A DNA stretch of 64,000 nucleotides from Watersipora subatra (taxonomy: Eukaryota; Bryozoa; Gymnolaemata; Cheilostomatida; Watersiporidae). The translations under genes and the position numbers were made by a program. The notes under the pieces are model-generated. The model searched no databases, was not told the origin of the DNA, and saw nothing but the letters and a program-made list of their open reading frames with translations. Position 1 is the stretch's first letter. Every line of letters starts with the position of its first letter. Shown piece after piece: positions 1 through 9,485 of this stretch. Location of the stretch: contig NC_088712.1 in the NCBI RefSeq assembly GCF_963576615.1, forward strand, positions 32,731,655 through 32,795,654, in the 5' to 3' direction.

Positions 1-702
1 ATAACTTCGGTGTGTTGCAGAGTAGAAAGTATCATTGTATCTACTCTATTGAGTTTAACATCTTTACTGTAAGATGAATTAGCTGTCAAACATGTTGTTC
101 TTTTCATCTTTATAGAGACTGAGATGGTTTACTGCATTTTCATTCACTATAGTAAAATTGATGATGTAATATTTTTATTTTGCTCTGAAAACTGAGCCAG
201 CATTCAAATAATTCACTTAATCATATGATAATATCTTTGCATCAAACAATAGCAAACCTTTATCACAACAGTCGCAGACTATAACACTACAATGCTGTGA
301 TATTTATAGCAACCAAAAACTAAAAATATCCAAACATGGACTTTGTGTGGCGTTTAACAAGGACCCAAGGCTTACACCAATGGTAAACAAAAATGAGCAA
401 TTCGCCATCGCAAGTTCACAAAAAACCAGCAAGAGCTTATAAAAATTTGTAAACATTTTTCAGTCAAGGCTGAGAACTCCTCCAATAAAATCATTCAGTC
501 TGGTACTAAATTTTCAAATGCGCTCTACTCAAGGAAGCTTTTACCCATGTACTTGGTGCTTTCAGATTCTTTATGCATAAAAATTTAGCGATTGAAGTAT
601 AAGAGAAATGTTCTAGTTTTGATTGATTACCCTTGAAAACTGTAGCAAAAATTTGGTCATTTCTGCTTGGAAAACTGTTGAGGCAGTTGTGGTCTAGCAT
701 TC
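1..702. other. anonymous AT-rich DNA, no gene recognised
   Basis: No coding segment, splice-framed exon, RNA gene or transposon domain could be recognised. The only open frame, on the minus strand near 506-700, is short, has no recognisable motif and looks like chance. The stretch ends where the 9-bp minisatellite starts. Confidence 0.5.
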
Positions 703-912
703 TAGTGGTCTAGCGGTCTACCGGTCCAGCGGTCCAGCGGTCCAGCGGTCCAGCGGTCCAGCGGTCCAGCGGTCCAGCGGTCCAGCGGTCCAGCGGTCCA
801 GCGGTCCAGCGGTCCAGCGGTCCAGCGGTCCAGCGGTCCAGCGGTCCAGCGGTTCAGCGGTCCAGCGGTCCAGCGGTCCAGCGGTCCAGCGGTCTAGCGG
901 TCCAGCGGTTTA
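703..912. repeat. 9-bp minisatellite (CCAGCGGTC)n
   Basis: About 20 head-to-tail copies of a 9-bp unit CCAGCGGTC with a few C-to-T variants at both edges (TCTAGCGG). It is the most GC-rich block in the left part of the window and contrasts sharply with its AT-rich flanks. Unit identity in the centre is essentially perfect, which suggests recent expansion. Confidence 0.95.
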
Positions 913-1996
913 GAATGCCCAACATTCAAGCATCAGGCTAAAGTTCAACTCCCAACAAAGGCTTCTGGCGGTGACTAGAGTGAAAAGATGGGAAAAGAAT
1001 CTTGAAGGGCTCTCTGCTACTGGACATGCCTCCAAATGTTGAAGTCTGTTTGCCACTGAACTCAGACATGTCTAGCCAAGACCATAGAACCATTTTTTGT
1101 AGCACATGCATGACAGTCTCTGCTTGCAGTAAGCTAAGCAGGCATCATACTCAATATTTGAAGAATTACTCGTGCAGTCGCCATGTCCGTCACATGTCGA
1201 TCAAAGCAGTTTGTAGCAAATCACTCTATGTTTGTCGATATGCTAGGAAGCCTTAGTTGCATCCACAACCGCCAATGTTCTCTTCTGACAAAGTTCCGAA
1301 GGTTATTGATTATAATCTATTTTAATCAATAGCCTGTTGATTATAATCTATTTATAGATTAGCTAAAGATTGTCTTGCTGTTTTATTGCCTGGCTGGTTT
1401 AGGAAAGAATTTGATTTAATTAGTTACAGGTCACATCTTCTAATAGACTAACCAATGCTGGTAAGGTTTACATTCTTTTAGTAGAGTAGTATGGGAGCAT
1501 CTATGAAAGTATATACTGTAGTACATACGTACATAGGCTATTCACAGAGCCAACTAGACTTAACATGACTGTGCCAGCTGTTGCCATTTCCTATCTTGAA
1601 TAAGAGGAAATTTATCTGAAGGCAACAGTATTTTTGTTGAAGTATATTGCAATCTCGGGCTAATAGCCATCTCTAACATTTTTATCTTACATCAGTGTTG
1701 CCGAGAGTCAGAATATAAAAAGGTAGCTTTAAGCCACAAAAGCTGCCTCAGCCCTTCACGGCATACTATAAAAGAGAAAGCATGTGTATTTAAATAAATA
1801 TGAAGTGGAACCTTTATTTACCGTAATGCATGCCAGAATGCATGTTCACGAATGCCAGAAATGCTGGTATAAAGATCCATTATTCCAAGTAGCCTTCAAG
1901 GGCCAACTAAAGAGTTGCTAATTAGAAAATTTTACAAGGTGAAGCAGACTCTTAAATTATGAGCAAGCAATATTTTTATAATAAGATCCATATGCC
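913..1996. other. anonymous DNA, no gene recognised
   Basis: An 84-codon open frame on the plus strand (1002-1256) has no recognisable domain and no splice context. A short direct duplication around 1305-1360 repeats the phrase TTGATTATAATCTATTTATA. Nothing else is supported. Confidence 0.45.
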
Positions 1997-2243
1997 TCCA
2001 TCTGTCAATCTTTACTATAATATGAGCAATCACAAGACAGGTATACCCATGGAGTTATCTCCTCCTAGAGTGATAACTACACGAGCATTTCCGGTGCCAA
2101 CAAGAAGCGTTTAAGCCACGCCTCTTTTTTGTGCTAGTCAGTCGTAGTGATTGACTAGATCAGCCATGAGAATGGTTAAACAAGGAGCATGAATTTCCAG
2201 TAAAGATGGTAATTAATGCTCATATTAAAGAAATGATGATTAT

Positions 2244-2248
2244 AGTTT
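2244..2248. repeat. 5-bp target-site duplication AGTTT (left)
   Basis: AGTTT precedes the left LTR and recurs at 7125-7129 immediately after the right LTR. The opposite arm of the host fold-back element holds the uninterrupted site with a single AGTTT, so the duplication is proved inside the window. Confidence 0.9.
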
Positions 2249-2510
2249 TGTTATGTTTCTGCACAGAAGCAATTAAATAGAGTATTAAATTAGAGAAATG
2301 GTTTATTGCACACTCCAGAGACAACTGATTTGATAACAGAAAACCCAAGTATTTATGTGTTTGGTCATAGAAAAGCTTTGTAAAAAGCTACAAGCATTAT
2401 TAATAGCTATAATGAGACAGTACTATATAATATTAGCTTGTATAAAGCTTTAGCTAAAAAGCATAATGTTTGTTGGCAAAGTACCAGTAATACTTGGCAC
2501 TTGCATGACA
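2249..2510 (-). repeat. 3' LTR of intact Ty3-type retrotransposon
   Basis: A 262-bp direct repeat of 6863-7124; I found no difference between the two by eye. It begins TG and ends CA on the plus strand. The element reads on the minus strand, so this copy is the 3' LTR. Read on the minus strand it contains an AATAAA polyadenylation signal and a TATATAG box. Just inside it, the minus strand has the purine-rich stretch GTGAGGAGG, a polypurine tract. Confidence 0.93.
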
Positions 2511-2523
2511 CCTCCTCACTAAG

Positions 2524-5500
2524 CTAAAGGTTCTTTCTGGTTCTCTTAGACCTTCGGGGTTTGTCTCTGCTATACTCATCTCCATCAGGTAGACGAGGGT
2601 TGCGTGGTCTTCTTCTAGACAGAGGTTGCTCTGTTACAGTTGTAGGGGCTGGTAGTTGCAGTTTTGTCTCCTCTGTTATATCAGGTTTATCTCCAGGTTC
2701 TTGATCTTCTTCTGTTGAGTATCTTGGTCTGAGTTGTTCAACATGTCTTCTCCAAGTAGGTCCCTTTGGTACCACTTTGACATTGAGACTACGAGTTCCA
2801 TATCTCTTAGTAACAATGGCTGGAACCCATCTAGGTTGTCTGTTGCGTCTAGGTCCATGATACAAGGCATAGCATGGTGCTCCAAGATTGTAGCTGTGTA
2901 TCTTGCTAACTGTCTTTTCTGCCGATCGGTTGACTTCTCTGGATTGATGAAACTGTGCTATGTGTGCGGGTGATGGCAATAGGGTGTCAATCTTGCATCT
3001 CATCTGTCTTCCATTCAGCAGCTGACTGGGAGAGTATCCTGTAGGAAGTGGTGTCCTTCTATAGTGCATCAGGAACTGTTGTAGTGCAGATTTAGGTGAG
3101 AGTGACGATTTCTTCATGGCTTGTTTGAAGGATTGTACTAGTCTTTCAGCTGCGCCATTTGTAGCTGGATGGTAGGGTGCTCCAGTGAGGTGAACAATGC
3201 TTCTCTCTTGACACCACTGCTGAAACTCTCCTGAGGTGAAGCTGGTAGCATTGTCAGTGACTATGGTGTGAGGGTATCCAAAGTGTGCGAATATCTCCTC
3301 TAAGATGTCTGTGGTAGCTCTGGTAGAAGTAGATGACGTCCTGTGTATGCATGGATACTTTGAGTAGGCATCTATCATCACTAGCCATTGGCTGCCCATG
3401 AAGTTCACTGCATGATCTAAGTGAAGACGACTCCATGGCTTCTCAGGTAGCATCCAGGGATGTATAGGATACTTCTGTGGAAGCTTCTGGTGTTCAGCAC
3501 AGGCAGTGCACTGTCGGCTTGTCTCCTCTATATCAGAGTCAATGCAAGGCCAATAGACAGCAGTTCGAGCTAGCTTCTTCATTCTTTCCATTCCAAAGTG
3601 TCCAAGGTGAAGGATCTTTAATACTTCCTGTTGTAACTTGACAGGAATGACTACTCTGTTGCCATATAGAAGACAACCTTCAGTGATAGAAAGTGAATCT
3701 GAGATCTTGTGGAAGAGTGACAGCTGAGTCTCCTTCATCTCTTTGTTACCAGGCCATCCTTCTGCTGTGTAGCGCATTACTGTGGCTAGTGTTGGGTCTT
3801 TCTTTGTCTCCTTTGCTAGAACATTGTAGTCTGTCAAGTTGAGCTGTTGTCCAATAGTGTGAATAGTGCATACTGTATCAACATCATCCTCATCTTCTCT
3901 TGCATCAAACTCTTTATCAGGTCCAACTGGCAGTCTTGAGAGGACATCTGCATTTTGATGATGCTGGGTAGATCTGTATTCTATGGTGTAGTCATACTGA
4001 TTTAGTACCAGTGCCCATCTTGCTAGTCTGTTGGCTGCTAGAGCTGGAACTCCTTTGGTAGGTCCTAGAAGTGTGAGAAGAGGTCTGTGGTCAGTTACCA
4101 AGATAAACCGTCGACCATACAGGTACTGGTGATACTTCTTTAGAGCAAATATGATTGAGAGAGCTTCTTTTTGTATTTGTCCATATTTCCTCTGTGTGCT
4201 GGTCAGTGTTTTTGAAACATTGGCTATTGGTCTCTCACTTCCATCAGGATAACGATGAAATAGTACAGCTCCCAGTCCAGTTTCTGAAGCATCACATGAG
4301 ATTCCAATGTCAAGATCTGGGTTGAAGTGTGCTAAGACACTATCAGTTGATAGCATATCTTTCAGTTTGTTGAAGCTCTTTTCTTGTTCAGTGCCCCACT
4401 TCCAGGTCTCTCCTTTGCGTGTCAGTTTGTGCAATGGTCCTGTGAGTTGTGACAGATTGGGTATGAACTTGCTGTAGAATTGTGTAGCTCCTAAGAAAGA
4501 TCTTAGCTGAGTTAAGTCTGTTGGGACTGGCATCTGTTGTACTGCATCTGCCTTCTTTCCTTTAGTGATTCCCTTTGAAGTGAGTTTGTGTCCCAGATAC
4601 TCTACTGTAGGTTGAGCAAAACAGCACTTGTCTTTTCTACATCTGAGCCCTCTTTCTTCTAATCTTTGAAGAAGTCGACGTAAGTTTTGTAGATGGCTCT
4701 CTGCATTGGCTCCACTCACTAGTATATCATCTAGGTATACTGCTACTCCTGGGAGGTCTTGTGTCAGTTGCTCCATGATTTCTTGAAAATACCCTGGTGC
4801 TGAGCTTATGCCAAAGGGCAACCTCTTCTGTAGTAGTACTCCTCGGTGTGTTGATAGTGCTAGTCGCTGTTGACTTTCTGGTGCCAACAATATTTGATTG
4901 TAGGCATCTGCTAAATCAATCTTTGTGTAGCAATAGCCTCCACCTAGTTTTCTGATTAGATCTTCTGGTAGTGGGATAGGTTTCCTATGTGTTTCTAGCT
5001 GATTATTGATAGTCTTGGAGTAGTCTCCACATACTCTGATCTTCCCTGCAGCTTGACCTGTTGTAGATTTGCGTACAGGTACAACTGGTGTTCCATACTG
5101 GTTGAATTGAGTTGGTTCCCATATGCCTTTAGCTACACCTGCTTCGTATGCTTGGTTGAGCTCTTCTGTCAAGGCAATAGGAACTGGTCTGGGTCGGCAG
5201 AAGACTGGCTTTGTTGAAGGTTTGAAGTTTATCTCTAGTTCAAAGTTCTTGAGACATCCTAGCTCGTCTTTGAATATTTCTGGAAATCCTTTGCACATCT
5301 CCTTACACTTGATTTGTAACCTCCCATCTGGCTGGTTCTCTGTGATTGTTGATACAAGGTTCTGTTGTAGCTTGTCATCAATAGAGATGCCTAGTTGCTG
5401 TATAGCAGTTCTTCCTAGTAGGTTGAGATCTTGTACAGCACTAATCACAAATGGTAGTCTGACTTCTTTCTGTGCATCCAATTGGGCAGTTAGCTCACAT

Positions 5501-6729
5501 CTGCCAAGCGTCTCTATGAGATGTCCTGAGGCTGATTTGTAGTTAACTGTAGTAGGTTTTAGGTTTGGCTTTCCTAGCTTCTCCCATATTGATTTACAGA
5601 TGAAGTTGTCACATGCTCCAGTGTCCAGTTCAAGTGTGAAGTTGTCTCCCTCCAGTTTGATGTTTTCAGCAAGTTTCACCATCTTGGTTGATGTGCATTC
5701 TATCATCTTTACTGGTTTTTCTGCTGCAGATGATTTCTTTTTCTTGCATGCTCTTTCTATGTGACCTTGTTTAGAACAAAAGTTGCAGGTGGCTGCTTTG
5801 AATCTGCAGTCATCCGCTGTATGGTTAGTTCGGTCACATCTGTAGCATAGCTTTCCTTCCTTCTGCTTGTCAGGTGTAGAGTTGTTTTTCTGGATTGGTT
5901 TGTATCTTGATTTCTGTTGAGCAACCTTGTTGACTTTAGACGAGTTTCCATAAACTGTCTCTTTGGCAACTTTAGCTGCTTCTTCTGTCTCCTGTGCTAC
6001 CTGTATAGCTTTGTTGAAGTTGAGTTCATTGTCCTTGACCTTGAAGAGAGATTTGAGAACTGCTTCATTGTTTACAGAGCAGATAAATCTTGTTCTGAGA
6101 GCCTCATCTAATGGATCTGTAATGTCTATGAAGGCACATGTAGTTGCATCTTGACGAATTCTGGCAGCTAACTCTTGAATAGTTTCTCCAGGTTTCCTCT
6201 GCATGTCACTCCAATACTTGTAACGCTCTCTAACAATGAAGCGCTTAGGGTCATACTGGTCTTTGAGAAATTCCAGTATTTCATCCATGTTGAGGTCGTT
6301 GATCTGCTTGGGTGTTGAAAGCTGAGCTGCCATATTACTAAGCTGCTTGTAGAGTGTAGGCTGTTGGTTGGTGAGAAAAGTGCCAGCAATCTTGTCTTGA
6401 TGAATAGAATTTGCTGCAATGAATGTGTTGAATCTGTCTATGTAATCTGTTAGTAGCTCTGCTGTTGGGTCAAAACCTGGGAAGGCTGGAACAGCGGTTG
6501 CAGCTGTTTCTTGTTTCCGTTGTAGGTTTTGTAGTAGTAGCTCCAACAGTTTCTTATTCTCCTCCATTCTTTCATCTTGCTGACGTCTGTATTCCTCTTG
6601 TTGCTGCTTGAACTCCTCATGCTGCTGTTGTCTATGCTCTTCTTGCTGCTTTCTCTGCTCCTCTTGCTGCTGTCTCTGGTCCTCCTGCTGCTTCTGCATT
6701 AGCTTGATCAGGTCTGCTACTTCTGCCAT
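2524..6729 (-). CDS. Gag-Pol polyprotein, Ty3/Gypsy LTR retrotransposon (intact)
   Basis: A single uninterrupted frame of 1401 codons fuses Gag and Pol. Residues 1-80 are a Gln/Glu-rich coiled coil, followed by a retrotransposon capsid-like region to about 260. Two CCHC zinc knuckles lie at about 295-308 and 315-328. The retropepsin motif DTG is at 369-371. Reverse transcriptase spans about 510-700, with LPFG near 637 and the catalytic YLDD at 665-668. RNase H begins near Asp813 (CDAS), with TDHRP at about 879-883. Integrase has the H-H-C-C finger at about 1041-1077 and the D,D35,E triad at about Asp1105, Asp1159 and Glu1195. PR-RT-RH-IN order is that of Ty3/Gypsy. With all motifs present, identical LTRs and no stop, this copy may be active. 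It copies its RNA into DNA in cytoplasmic particles and integrates it into the genome. Gag and Pol share one frame, so no frameshift is needed. Antisense open frames inside it are shadows. Confidence 0.96.
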   Translation of the reverse strand: MAEVADLIKLMQKQQEDQRQQQEEQRKQQEEHRQQQHEEFKQQQEEYRRQQDERMEENKKLLELLLQNLQRKQETAATAVPAFPGFDPTAELLTDYIDRFNTFIAANSIHQDKIAGTFLTNQQPTLYKQLSNMAAQLSTPKQINDLNMDEILEFLKDQYDPKRFIVRERYKYWSDMQRKPGETIQELAARIRQDATTCAFIDITDPLDEALRTRFICSVNNEAVLKSLFKVKDNELNFNKAIQVAQETEEAAKVAKETVYGNSSKVNKVAQQKSRYKPIQKNNSTPDKQKEGKLCYRCDRTNHTADDCRFKAATCNFCSKQGHIERACKKKKSSAAEKPVKMIECTSTKMVKLAENIKLEGDNFTLELDTGACDNFICKSIWEKLGKPNLKPTTVNYKSASGHLIETLGRCELTAQLDAQKEVRLPFVISAVQDLNLLGRTAIQQLGISIDDKLQQNLVSTITENQPDGRLQIKCKEMCKGFPEIFKDELGCLKNFELEINFKPSTKPVFCRPRPVPIALTEELNQAYEAGVAKGIWEPTQFNQYGTPVVPVRKSTTGQAAGKIRVCGDYSKTINNQLETHRKPIPLPEDLIRKLGGGYCYTKIDLADAYNQILLAPESQQRLALSTHRGVLLQKRLPFGISSAPGYFQEIMEQLTQDLPGVAVYLDDILVSGANAESHLQNLRRLLQRLEERGLRCRKDKCCFAQPTVEYLGHKLTSKGITKGKKADAVQQMPVPTDLTQLRSFLGATQFYSKFIPNLSQLTGPLHKLTRKGETWKWGTEQEKSFNKLKDMLSTDSVLAHFNPDLDIGISCDASETGLGAVLFHRYPDGSERPIANVSKTLTSTQRKYGQIQKEALSIIFALKKYHQYLYGRRFILVTDHRPLLTLLGPTKGVPALAANRLARWALVLNQYDYTIEYRSTQHHQNADVLSRLPVGPDKEFDAREDEDDVDTVCTIHTIGQQLNLTDYNVLAKETKKDPTLATVMRYTAEGWPGNKEMKETQLSLFHKISDSLSITEGCLLYGNRVVIPVKLQQEVLKILHLGHFGMERMKKLARTAVYWPCIDSDIEETSRQCTACAEHQKLPQKYPIHPWMLPEKPWSRLHLDHAVNFMGSQWLVMIDAYSKYPCIHRTSSTSTRATTDILEEIFAHFGYPHTIVTDNATSFTSGEFQQWCQERSIVHLTGAPYHPATNGAAERLVQSFKQAMKKSSLSPKSALQQFLMHYRRTPLPTGYSPSQLLNGRQMRCKIDTLLPSPAHIAQFHQSREVNRSAEKTVSKIHSYNLGAPCYALYHGPRRNRQPRWVPAIVTKRYGTRSLNVKVVPKGPTWRRHVEQLRPRYSTEEDQEPGDKPDITEETKLQLPAPTTVTEQPLSRRRPRNPRLPDGDEYSRDKPRRSKRTRKNL

Positions 6730-6842
6730 TGTAGTGGTGCAATTTTGAACAGTTACTCTTGTAATAAACCAGAACTCTTTGTATCGATTTTATCAATGAT
6801 AAAATCTGAACAAAACTCTTTGTAACTGTTCAAAAGAGAAAT

Positions 6843-6853
6843 CCTTGTTGCCA
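6843..6853 (-). promoter_or_regulatory. possible primer-binding site
   Basis: On the minus strand, 9 bases inside the 5' LTR, is TGGCAACAAGG. It starts with the TGG expected for pairing with a tRNA CCA end. The tRNA species is not assigned, and the 9-base offset from the LTR is larger than usual. Confidence 0.35.
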
Positions 6854-6862
6854 ATTAGCTTC

Positions 6863-7124
6863 TGTTATGTTTCTGCACAGAAGCAATTAAATAGAGTATT
6901 AAATTAGAGAAATGGTTTATTGCACACTCCAGAGACAACTGATTTGATAACAGAAAACCCAAGTATTTATGTGTTTGGTCATAGAAAAGCTTTGTAAAAA
7001 GCTACAAGCATTATTAATAGCTATAATGAGACAGTACTATATAATATTAGCTTGTATAAAGCTTTAGCTAAAAAGCATAATGTTTGTTGGCAAAGTACCA
7101 GTAATACTTGGCACTTGCATGACA
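6863..7124 (-). repeat. 5' LTR of intact Ty3-type retrotransposon
   Basis: The 262-bp partner of 2249-2510, same orientation, no difference found. It should hold the promoter for the minus-strand transcript. The right target duplication AGTTT follows at 7125-7129. Confidence 0.93.
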
Positions 7125-7227
7125 AGTTTATTACTCTAATATATGCTCATTATTTAAAGCAATTCAATTCCTACCAGGATCACTAAACATATTATGGAAA
7201 TGTTTACTTTTTCATATCCATTTCCAT

Positions 7228-7303
7228 CAATGATATACAGCCCCCCACAGCCCCATACAGCGATGATATACAGCCAATGATATACAGCTCCTGTATATCA
7301 TTG
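7228..7303. mobile_element. rearranged copy of the CAATGATATACAG palindromic element
   Basis: It starts CAATGATATACAGCCCCCC and ends CTGTATATCATTG, like the clean copies at 8749 and 41915. Here it is 76 bp long, with the first arm repeated internally (GATGATATACAGCC, CAATGATATACAGC). It is flanked by TTTCCAT at 7221-7227 and 7304-7310. The surrounding tandem DNA is rich in this same heptamer, so the flanking repeat is weaker evidence here than at the other copies. Confidence 0.65.
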
Positions 7304-7314
7304 TTTCCATAAAT

Positions 7315-7880
7315 ATAAATATTTCCATAATTTTAGGGAAATGAATATGGAAATTTTATTTTAGAAATATGGAAATGTTATTGAAATGGAAATAATACGG
7401 TAATGTTATTGAAATGGAAATAATATGAAAATGTTATAGAAATGGAAATAATATAGAATTGAAGTAGGGAAATGTTATAGAAATGGAAATGAATTATGGA
7501 AATGATATAGAAACACTATGGAAAAGAAGAAGGGAAATGTTATGGAAATAGAAATAATATGGAAATGAATTATGGAAATGTTATGGAAATGGAATTAATA
7601 TGGAAATGAATTATGGAAATTTTATGAAATGGAAATAATATGGAAATAGATTATGGAAATGTTATGGAAATGGAAATAATATAGAAATGAAGTAAGGAAA
7701 TGTTATGAAAATAGAATTAATATGGAAACAAATTATGGAAATTTAATGAAATGGAAATAATATGGAAATAAATTATGGAAATGTTATGGAAATGGAAGTA
7801 ATATAAAAATGAAGTAAGGAAATGTTATGGAAATGGAATTAATATGGAAATAAGTTATGGAAGTTTTATGGAAATGGAAA
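7315..7880. repeat. degenerate minisatellite of ATGGAAAT-type units
   Basis: About 560 bp of irregular repeats built from ATGGAAATG, TTATGGAAATG and GGAAATAATATGG, with a higher-order unit of roughly 40-60 bp. It lies in the left arm of the fold-back element and has no counterpart in the right arm, so it was inserted or expanded after the arms formed. Confidence 0.85.
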
Positions 7881-8514
7881 TTGTGACATACATGTAATCC
7901 CTGATACCTGCATGACTTGCAAAGGCATTGAATAGATAGTGTTAAGTAAATGAGTTAATGCAATCAGTTACTCATAGATAAGATAGATAGTCATACTGGG
8001 GTTTTATTACATTAGTGTGATGAGAAGCTAGTCGACTGCCATCAACTATGAGCTGTACTACCCGAGTTGCCCGAATAATAAAAAAGTCTTCGGAAAGAAA
8101 ATTTATTTTTATATAACATTTACCATTCTAACTTTTAAACTTCATATAATGAGAAAATATTTTTAAGCAGTTCAAATGAATTAATAGAAAAAAGAAAACA
8201 GCCGTAAAGGTTTTCAAGCTTTTTCAAAAAACTACAACTTTTAAATTTCATATCATGAAAGAAGTGTTTTGTTGAAATAAATTAGAAAAAAAAACTGTAA
8301 ATGTGTTTAAATGTAAAATAATTAGCAAGTAATGGCTAAATATAATCTTTTTAGCTATGATTACAATAAAAAATTATCTAATAAATAAAGTAATAAAAAA
8401 GTCTATTTTATTTTTATATAATTAAAATTTAGTATAATTAAGTATAATTTATTTTTATCTAACATATAACAACACTTGCCACTCTAACTTTCAAGCTTTT
8501 TGCTTGCTTACATC

Positions 8515-8552
8515 AAGCAACGATGTCCACTAACTAGTGGACATCGTTGCTT
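8515..8552. repeat. 38-bp near-perfect palindrome
   Basis: Arms of 18 bp (AAGCAACGATGTCCACTA and its complement) are separated by two bases. It lies in the single-copy loop of the large fold-back element. No flanking direct repeat is evident, unlike the 40-42-bp elements. Confidence 0.85.
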
Positions 8553-8748
8553 CAAGCTAGTCTATGTATTTGGTTGATATGTATTGAAATCTAATATTAC
8601 ATGCAAGGGCTGTTTGTGGACTGTGGGTCAATGAATCACTCTATCACCATACAATGTCAATACTTTTAGTTGATGGCAGTCGATTAGCTTCCCATCACAC
8701 TATTGTAATACAACCCCAGTATGACTATCTATCTTATCTATGAGTAAC

Positions 8749-8790
8749 CAATAATATACAGCCCCCATGTGTAGGGGCTGTATATCATTG
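8749..8790. mobile_element. 42-bp palindromic mini-element with 7-bp target duplication
   Basis: The body runs from CAATAATATACAGCCCCC to GGGGCTGTATATCATTG with a short central spacer. It is flanked by GAGTAAC at 8742-8748 and 8791-8797. The matching place in the left arm of the fold-back element (about 7955-7975, reverse complement) reads straight through with one GAGTAAC and no palindrome. That is a direct record of an insertion with a 7-bp duplication. No protein is encoded, so movement would need an enzyme supplied in trans. Confidence 0.88.
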
Positions 8791-9161
8791 GAGTAACTGA
8801 TTGCATTAACTCACTTACTTAACACTGTCTATTCAGTGCCTTTGCAAGGCATGTAGGTATTGAATTGCTTTAAATAATAAGCATATATTAGAGTAATAAA
8901 CTATAATCATCATTTCTTTAATATGAGCAATAATTACTATCTTAACTGTGGAACTTCATGATCATTCTCATGGCTGATGGTATCGTTCTGTCAATTACTA
9001 CGATTGACTAGCACAAAAAAAGGGGCGTGGCCTAAACGCTCCTTGTTGGCATCGGAAACCGCTTGTGTTGTTGAATGCACAGTTATCACTCTAGGGGGGA
9101 GATTACTCTATGGGTATACCTGTATTGTGATTGCTGATATTATAGTAAAGATTGACAGATG

Positions 9162-9215
9162 GGAATCCACTTTGAGTTTCTGGTGTTATAACACCAGAAA
9201 CTCAAAGTGGATTCC
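9162..9215. repeat. 54-bp perfect palindrome, first copy
   Basis: The sequence from GGAATCCACTTTGAG to its complement CTCAAAGTGGATTCC is a perfect palindrome with no spacer (centre TTA|TAA). It begins where the right arm of the fold-back element stops. Together with about 200 bp of following LINE-like sequence it is duplicated 263 bp downstream. Confidence 0.9.
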
Positions 9216-9351
9216 AAAGAAACCAAAGTACCAAAGACATGGTTTTCAGATCTCATCAAATTCAGGAAGAATGTACTGAACAAAACTTGAACCTCTAGAC
9301 AGTATTCATAGATTTTACAAAAGCCTTTAATACTGTTTCAACATACGGGCT

Positions 9352-9412
9352 CACAAAACATGGGCTCACAAAACATGGGCTCACAAAACATGGGCTCACA
9401 AAACATGGTCTC
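9352..9412. repeat. 15-bp tandem repeat
   Basis: Four to five copies of GGGCTCACAAAACAT inside the decayed LINE. A shorter, diverged run appears at the equivalent place in the duplicated segment (about 9608-9652). Confidence 0.85.
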
Positions 9413-9417
9413 GCAAA

Positions 9418-9485
9418 TTTCTTTGGAATCCACTTTGAGTTTCTGGTGTTATAACACCAGAAACTCAAAGTGGATTCCAAAGAAA
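9418..9485. repeat. 68-bp perfect palindrome, second copy
   Basis: The same palindrome as at 9162, but extended on both sides by TTTCTTTGG / CCAAAGAAA to 34-bp arms with no spacer. The first copy lost this extension on its left side where it meets the fold-back element. Confidence 0.9.

Larger units (their letters stand above)
1997..9163. mobile_element. large fold-back (inverted-repeat) element, interrupted
   Basis: The left arm (1997-2248, continuing at 7125-7172 and about 7888-8050) is the reverse complement of the right arm (about 8660-9163) with few mismatches. The ends read TCCATCTGTCAATC on the left and its complement GATTGACAGATGG on the right. About 600 bp of AT-rich unique sequence lies between the arms. 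Subtracting insertions leaves an element of about 1.6 kb. Three later insertions are visible by comparing arms: a Ty3-type retrotransposon (2249-7124), an ATGGAAAT-rich tandem block (about 7173-7887) and a 42-bp palindrome (8749-8790). No transposase is seen, so it is probably a non-autonomous DNA element. No clear target duplication was found at the outer ends. Confidence 0.75.

Noticed and set aside
5123..5542. 139-codon plus-strand frame and other frames inside 2524-6729
   Set aside because: Antisense or out-of-frame shadows of the intact gag-pol gene.
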